From Stenotrophomonas maltophilia (GTDB taxonomy: Bacteria > Pseudomonadota > Gammaproteobacteria > Xanthomonadales > Xanthomonadaceae): a stretch of DNA of 64,000 bases. The notes under the pieces were generated by a model that was not told the DNA's origin, did no database searches, and was given only the letters and a program-made list of their open reading frames with translations. Of the stretch, positions 59,798 to 64,000 are shown in pieces. The stretch lies in NCBI RefSeq assembly GCF_002799245.1, contig NZ_NEQV01000002.1:682001-746000 (forward strand). Reading direction: 5' to 3'. A program made the translations under genes and the position numbers. Within the stretch, counting starts at the first letter, position 1; every line of letters starts with the position of its first letter.

Positions 59798-60391
59798 GCA
59801 GGGCTGCGCCCTGCACCCGCAGAGGTGCTCAAGCAATGGCAACGTCAACGCCAAAAGCGGGGATTCCGTGGGGTGGCGGGGCGGTGTCGGAGTACGGGGA
59901 CGCCGCAAGTACGTCCTTGTAGGCTTGGCAGCCGCATCCATGCGGCTGACACCCCGCACTCCGACACCGCCCCACCTCTGACAGATTTCGGCGGCTGTTG
60001 GTAGGTGTCGACCTTGGTCGACACATCTGTCAGGTATCGACGATCAAAATGGGGTCAGATCCGTTTTCCTGCGGAAAACGGATCTGACCCCAACGTCGTT
60101 CCATCAGATCGCGGAAAACTGTCGAAGGCGGGGTGGGTCCGGTGGCGGGAGTGTCCGCAGCATGGATGCCGCGGCCAAGCCCCCATGGGTGAGGGCGCTT
60201 TGCTTGCGAAGCACTGCTTCGCAAGCGCCCGAACGCACAGCCGCCAGCGGCTGGGCCGGACCGCGGAGCGGGGTTTACGGCGTCTCCCGTCACCGGAGCC
60301 ACCCCGCCATCCCACGGAATGCACGCTGCTGCTGTTGCTTCAGCCGTGGCCGTTGCCGTTGTGGGTGCGGGTGCAGGGCTGCAAGCCCTGC
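59798..60391. repeat. Composite palindromic element, copy II (fills the gene-free stretch)
   Basis: The 677-bp gap 59725-60401 has no credible gene. End hairpins GCAGGG..CCCTGC at 59798-59814 and 60373-60391. Modules: AACGTCAACG run and ATTCCGTGGGG; hairpin H1 (59878-59973, perfect 16-bp arms GGGGCGGTGTCGGAGT); GTAGGTGTCGACCTTGGTCG module (60001-60024); perfect palindrome TGGGGTCAGATCC..GGATCTGACCCCA (60050-60092); hairpin H2 (60127-60308, 23 of 25 arm bases paired) with an inner GCTTGCGAAGCA-C-TGCTTCGCAAGC palindrome; ACGGAAT; a degenerate GTTGC run. The order is the mirror of 10174-10680. Confidence 0.75.
60050..60092. repeat. Near-perfect 43-bp palindrome
   Basis: TGGGGTCAGATCCGTTTTCC, a TGC centre, then the exact complement. 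20-bp arms. Related to the weaker palindrome at 10350-10388 in copy I. Confidence 0.9.
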
Positions 60392-60401
60392 CGAACAACC
60401 C

Positions 60402-62051
60402 TCACCCTTCGCAGTTGGCGAACACGTCGCGGTCGCGCTCGTACAGCGAGGTCTTCACCTGCATCAGGCCCAGCACCGACGGGAACAGGTTGTCATGGTC
60501 GGTATAGGCCGCCGAACGCTTGCGCACGCACTGCAGGTCCAGCCCGCGGCTGCTGGCGAAGCCCGGCGAGAACCACATCGTCATCGGCACCCGGGTCTGC
60601 TCGGCCGGGGCAATGGCGTAGGGCACGCCGTGCAGGAACAGGCCCTTCTCGCCCAGCGACTCGCCGTGATCGGACAGGTAGATCATCGCCGTGTCGTAGT
60701 CCTGCATGCCCTGCAGCGTGCCGATGGTCCTGGTCAGGAAGTGATCGGTATACAGCACGGCATTGTCGTAGCTGTTGGTGATCTCTTCGCGCGAGCAACG
60801 GCCGATGTCACGGGTATCGCAGGTCGGGGTGAAGCGGCGGAATGCAGGCGGATAGCGCTCGAAGTAGGCCGGCCCGTGGTTGCCGAGCTGGTGCAGCACC
60901 ACCACCCGGTCGCCGGGCTTGGCCCGCACCTGGGTGGCCAGGTCCTGCAGCAGGATCTCGTCCATGCAGCGGCCATCGGCGCACAGGCCCGGCGTGGTGG
61001 CATCGGACAGCGACTGGAAGTCCAGTCCCTCGCACACGCCCTTGCAGCCGGACTGGTTGTCACGCCACAACGGCGCGACGCCGGCGCGGTTCAACACGTG
61101 CAGCAGTGACTGGTGCGCACGGATCTTCTTTTCGTCGTAGTCGTGGCGACCCCACGGCGAGAACAGGCAGGGCAGCGACACCTCGGTGCTGGTGCCGCAC
61201 GAGTGCATGTCCGGGAAATTGATCACGCTGGCCTGCGCCAGTTCCGGAGTGGTGTTGCGGCCACCGTTGAGGCCCCAGTTCTGCGCGCGCACGGTCTCGC
61301 CCATGACGATCACCAGCAGGCGCGGCTTGCTGGCCGGTGCTCGCGGGGTGGCCTTGGCGTCGGTGCCGATCGGCAGTTTGGGTGCGCGCTGCACCGGGTT
61401 GTCGCCACGCAGTGCGCGTGGCATGCCCAGCAGCACATTGGCAGGCGTGGCGAGGTAGCGCACTTCGCGCTGGTTGCGCATCAGTGCCGAGACATCCTGG
61501 AACGAGATCAACGCGCCGCCGACGGCGGTCACCGCCGCCACCACCAGGAAGCCCAGCCGCCACAGCAGGCTGCGGCCCCAGCTGCGGCGACGCAGCTGCA
61601 CGCGCCACAGCACCACCATCGGCAGTACCGCCAGCAACAGCACCGGCCACAGCAGCGATACGGTCATCAGCTCGCGGCTTTCCTTGGGGTCGGTCGCCAG
61701 CACGTTGCGCAGCATGTCCGCATCCAGGTAGATGTGGTAGCGGCTCATGTAGTGCGCGGCGAATGCGGTCACCAGCAGCAACAGGCTGATCACCACCTTG
61801 GCATTCCAGCGCCAGACCAGGATGCCCAGCAGCACGCCGTGCGCACCCAGCAGCAACAGCAGCAGCGAAAGCGCGTAGCGCAGGCTGCCCGGATGGCTGG
61901 CCATTGCGCTGTGCCAGAACAGGCCATTGCCGGCCACCGCGAAGAACAGGCTGGTCAGTGCGATCAGTGCTTCGGTGGACAGCTGCGGCCGCCAGCGGCG
62001 AAGGCTCGCCAGTGCGGGAAGGCGGGCGGGGCGTTGGACCGATGCACTCAT
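60402..62051 (-). CDS. Phosphoethanolamine transferase (EptA/MCR-like)
   Basis: 549 residues. Five N-terminal TM helices (about 26-47, 57-80, 86-103, 130-150, 160-184), then a periplasmic sulfatase-like catalytic domain: metal ligand Glu in VMGETVRAQNWG (about 252), nucleophile Thr near 289 in CGTSTEVSLPCLFS, and LHQLGNHGPAY and LSDHGES histidines/aspartate. Six or more cysteines fit the family disulfides. It adds phosphoethanolamine to lipid A phosphates, which lowers polymyxin binding. Overlaps the upstream PAP2 gene by 4 bp (ATGA). Confidence 0.93.
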   Translation of the reverse strand: MSASVQRPARLPALASLRRWRPQLSTEALIALTSLFFAVAGNGLFWHSAMASHPGSLRYALSLLLLLLGAHGVLLGILVWRWNAKVVISLLLLVTAFAAHYMSRYHIYLDADMLRNVLATDPKESRELMTVSLLWPVLLLAVLPMVVLWRVQLRRRSWGRSLLWRLGFLVVAAVTAVGGALISFQDVSALMRNQREVRYLATPANVLLGMPRALRGDNPVQRAPKLPIGTDAKATPRAPASKPRLLVIVMGETVRAQNWGLNGGRNTTPELAQASVINFPDMHSCGTSTEVSLPCLFSPWGRHDYDEKKIRAHQSLLHVLNRAGVAPLWRDNQSGCKGVCEGLDFQSLSDATTPGLCADGRCMDEILLQDLATQVRAKPGDRVVVLHQLGNHGPAYFERYPPAFRRFTPTCDTRDIGRCSREEITNSYDNAVLYTDHFLTRTIGTLQGMQDYDTAMIYLSDHGESLGEKGLFLHGVPYAIAPAEQTRVPMTMWFSPGFASSRGLDLQCVRKRSAAYTDHDNLFPSVLGLMQVKTSLYERDRDVFANCEG

Positions 62052-62800
62052 GCGTTTGCCTCCTGGCGGTTGGGACGGTCCAGCTGACGGCGGATCAGGA
62101 CATACAGGCCGAGCGAAAGCAGCCAACATATCAATGCAGTGGCAACGTCATGCGAAAGGAAATGCGCGCCCCGAAGCTGCTGGCTGATGCCGAACACCAG
62201 GCCGGTGCCAAGGCCGATCCACAACCCGGCCCAACGCCAGGATGGACGCCACAGCAGGGCGAAATAGTACAGGCACAGCCAGGCGTAGCCAGCGCTGGCG
62301 TGGCCAGCCGGGAAGCAGGCACGCGGCGCCATGCCGTCAGGGCGCAGCGTGAACAACCCGATGAAGGGCTCGTGGCCACCGTAGCGCAGCAGATCCCACG
62401 GGCATTCCATCGGCACCAGCGCCTTCAGCAGGGAGATCACACCGGTACCTAGCGCCATGGCAATTACGACATAAAGCAGCGCCCATCGCAGGGTGCGATC
62501 GCGTCCCTTGCGCCAGTGGTGGAAGCACAGCAGGATCGCCACCAGCGCCGCTGCCGTGCTCAGCCATTTGCCTGCCTTGTGCACCACGGTGCGGGTGACC
62601 CAGGCGTCCTGCAACGCCCAATGGCCGCCTTCAAGGCGGAACAGGTGATCGGCCACCCATTGGTCGCCGCCGAAACCCATCAGCAGCGTGAACACGGGCA
62701 GACCGATTGCAACAGGCAGCCAGAGGTGAGTTACGGCAAATTTTGACGCCAGTGGCGATGTTGCAAGCGGCGCTACCGAATCAATGGGACGAACGGGCAT
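62048..62800 (-). CDS. PAP2-superfamily lipid phosphatase
   Basis: 250 residues, about six TM helices. PAP2 motifs are visible: CFPAGHASAGYAW (PSGH-like motif 2 with catalytic His) and LRGAHFLSHDVATAL (motif 3 with His). Acts on a lipid phosphate in the inner membrane, periplasmic side; a lipid A 1-phosphatase or undecaprenyl-pyrophosphate role is possible. Coupled to the EptA-like gene, so the two probably remodel lipid A together. ATG 62800; no strong Shine-Dalgarno. Confidence 0.88.
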   Translation of the reverse strand: MPVRPIDSVAPLATSPLASKFAVTHLWLPVAIGLPVFTLLMGFGGDQWVADHLFRLEGGHWALQDAWVTRTVVHKAGKWLSTAAALVAILLCFHHWRKGRDRTLRWALLYVVIAMALGTGVISLLKALVPMECPWDLLRYGGHEPFIGLFTLRPDGMAPRACFPAGHASAGYAWLCLYYFALLWRPSWRWAGLWIGLGTGLVFGISQQLRGAHFLSHDVATALICWLLSLGLYVLIRRQLDRPNRQEANA

Positions 62801-62911
62801 GCTGGGAAGGGGCGGTTCGGGAATCCGCAGTCATGCTCGTCACCTGGATGTCGGAGAAGGGTCGGACGCTCGTTCGCGCCGGGTTAATGATTCCCCAGCG
62901 CGTGTCAACGT

Positions 62912-64000
62912 TCAGTCTTCTTCGGCGGTCGAGCCGGCCCGTTCGGCGTGGCATTGCGGGTCCCAGGCCGTACCGGGAAGCAGTTGCCAACGATTCCTGT
63001 TGGCAATGCCGATGTCGATCACCTTGGCCGGGTCCACGCAGGGGCTCATCGCATCGTCCAGCACCAGCAGCCAGCGCTTCTCCGGTGCTTCGGCCAACCA
63101 CGGGCCGGCGTCATGCCACTGCTCGGCCCAGGGGCGCTTGAAGCCGAACTCGCGCACCGGCCGGTCGGCCTGCAGCAGGTTCTGTTCGCGCCAGGCGACC
63201 AGCGCAAGCTCCGCGTCCGGTCCGATCCGCGCGCCCACCCGGCGCATCACCGCCGACGCCGACGCGTACGGATCCAGCGCCGGGATCAGCACCAGGCCGT
63301 AGAGCATCCACAGCATGCCGTGGGTCAGCAGCACCAGCGTTGCGGCACGGCGCACCCGCAGCCACACGATCAGCGTGGCCAGGGCAATGGCAAAGGTCAG
63401 CAGGCCATCCCCCAGCACCGGCAGCAGCGAGTCGGGCATCGCCCGTCGTTCCAGCTGTGCCACGGCCCACGGATGCTCGGTCATCAGCATCACGCCGAGC
63501 ACGCCGGTGGCCAGCATCAGCACCACGCTGTAGCCGAACAGGTAGCGCCGCACGCACAGCCTGCGCAGCAGGCCCGGCAGCAACGGCGCCACTGCCAGCG
63601 CCATCGCCGGCAGCATCGGCAGCACATAGACCTCGCGCTTGCCCGGGCTGGCACTGAAGAACACCAGCACCAGCAGCGCCCAGCCCAGCAGCAGCCACTG
63701 CCTGCGGTCGACACGGCGGATGCGGCGCCACCACGGCTTGAACAGCATCGGCAGCAGCAGGCTGCCCGGCAGCCACAGGGTCAGAATCACCTGCAGGTAG
63801 TACCAGACCGGTTGGCGGTGGTGCCAGGCGTTGGCATAGCGGGTGCCGGTCTGCTTGAACAGCAGTTCGTGGGCATAGGACTGCAGCGCTGCACTGGGCT
63901 CATGCAGCAGTGCCCAGCCCAGTGGGGCAAGCCAGACCGCCACGCCCAGCAGGAAGGCCGGGATCAGCCACAGCAGCGTTGCCGGGTGCGGGCCGTCCAC
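62912..64000 (-). CDS. ArnT-like glycosyltransferase (GT-C/PMT fold), N-terminus outside the window
   Basis: 362 C-terminal codons visible, about eight TM helices, then a periplasmic C-terminal domain. SASPGKREVYVLPMLPAMALAVAPLL is the hallmark of the ArnT/dolichyl-mannosyltransferase-like family. It transfers a sugar from an undecaprenyl carrier to a lipid or glycan; 4-amino-arabinose addition to lipid A is one option but not proven. GTG at the window edge is probably not the true start. It precedes the PAP2 and EptA-like genes by 111 bp on the same strand. Confidence 0.85.
   Translation of the reverse strand: MDGPHPATLLWLIPAFLLGVAVWLAPLGWALLHEPSAALQSYAHELLFKQTGTRYANAWHHRQPVWYYLQVILTLWLPGSLLLPMLFKPWWRRIRRVDRRQWLLLGWALLVLVFFSASPGKREVYVLPMLPAMALAVAPLLPGLLRRLCVRRYLFGYSVVLMLATGVLGVMLMTEHPWAVAQLERRAMPDSLLPVLGDGLLTFAIALATLIVWLRVRRAATLVLLTHGMLWMLYGLVLIPALDPYASASAVMRRVGARIGPDAELALVAWREQNLLQADRPVREFGFKRPWAEQWHDAGPWLAEAPEKRWLLVLDDAMSPCVDPAKVIDIGIANRNRWQLLPGTAWDPQCHAERAGSTAEED

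Noticed and set aside
59798..60391. Retron or insertion sequence in the second repeat-rich gap
   Set aside because: No reverse transcriptase or transposase in or beside it; only palindromic modules.

Overview
The window looks like a chromosomal segment of a high-GC gammaproteobacterium of the Xanthomonadaceae, most likely Stenotrophomonas (S. maltophilia group). The evidence is the gene content and order (hflK-hflC-DUF2065-purA; prpR facing prpB-prpC-acnD-prpF-prpD; aroK-aroB next to hemE) and, above all, many short intergenic palindromes that start or end with GTAG. Such palindromes are the hallmark repeat family (SMAG) of S. maltophilia. I see no rRNA, tRNA, insertion sequence or CRISPR array.

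Layout. 1-10 kb: a cut-off L-serine deaminase, a small glutaredoxin-like protein, a YceI/cytochrome b561/YceI operon and two tandem paralogous hybrid sensor kinases. 10-17.7 kb: a repeat-rich gap, a drug exporter, heme (hemE), shikimate (aroB-aroK) and vitamin B6 (pdxH) genes, a dodecin, a glycerate-kinase-like gene and a DoxX protein. 17.7-27.1 kb: a complete 2-methylcitrate cycle locus with its sigma-54 activator. 27.3-34.7 kb: alpha-2-macroglobulin and penicillin-binding protein 1C. 34.7-42.6 kb: ferritin-like protein, peroxiredoxin, DnaJ-like co-chaperone, PilH-like regulator, AcuI-type reductase, HflKC and PurA. 42.7-45.8 kb: a visibly lower-GC insert with a DUF4062-SIR2 protein and a divergent potassium-channel protein. 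45.8-57.6 kb: a chemoreceptor, a PAS-AraC regulator with an amino-acid permease, glycine decarboxylase under a tandem glycine riboswitch, a Bcr/CflA exporter and a siderophore-interacting protein. 57.7-64 kb: an ACE-like M2 peptidase, a second repeat-rich gap, then EptA-like, PAP2 and ArnT-like envelope genes on one strand.

Working together. The prp locus degrades propionyl-CoA through 2-methylcitrate and carries both known dehydration routes (AcnD/PrpF and PrpD). The distal cluster fits lipid A modification. A2M and PbpC form the familiar periplasmic pair. GcvP is controlled by glycine, and serine deaminase at the left edge is also in one-carbon/amino-acid metabolism.

Most notable are (1) the DUF4062-SIR2 gene, a candidate anti-phage or abortive-infection protein with an unexpected substitution at the usual catalytic histidine, sitting in a low-GC patch beside a K+ channel gene; and (2) two large composite palindromic elements (10174-10680 and 59798-60391) that share the same module order in opposite orientation and whose hairpin arms differ between copies while staying self-complementary.
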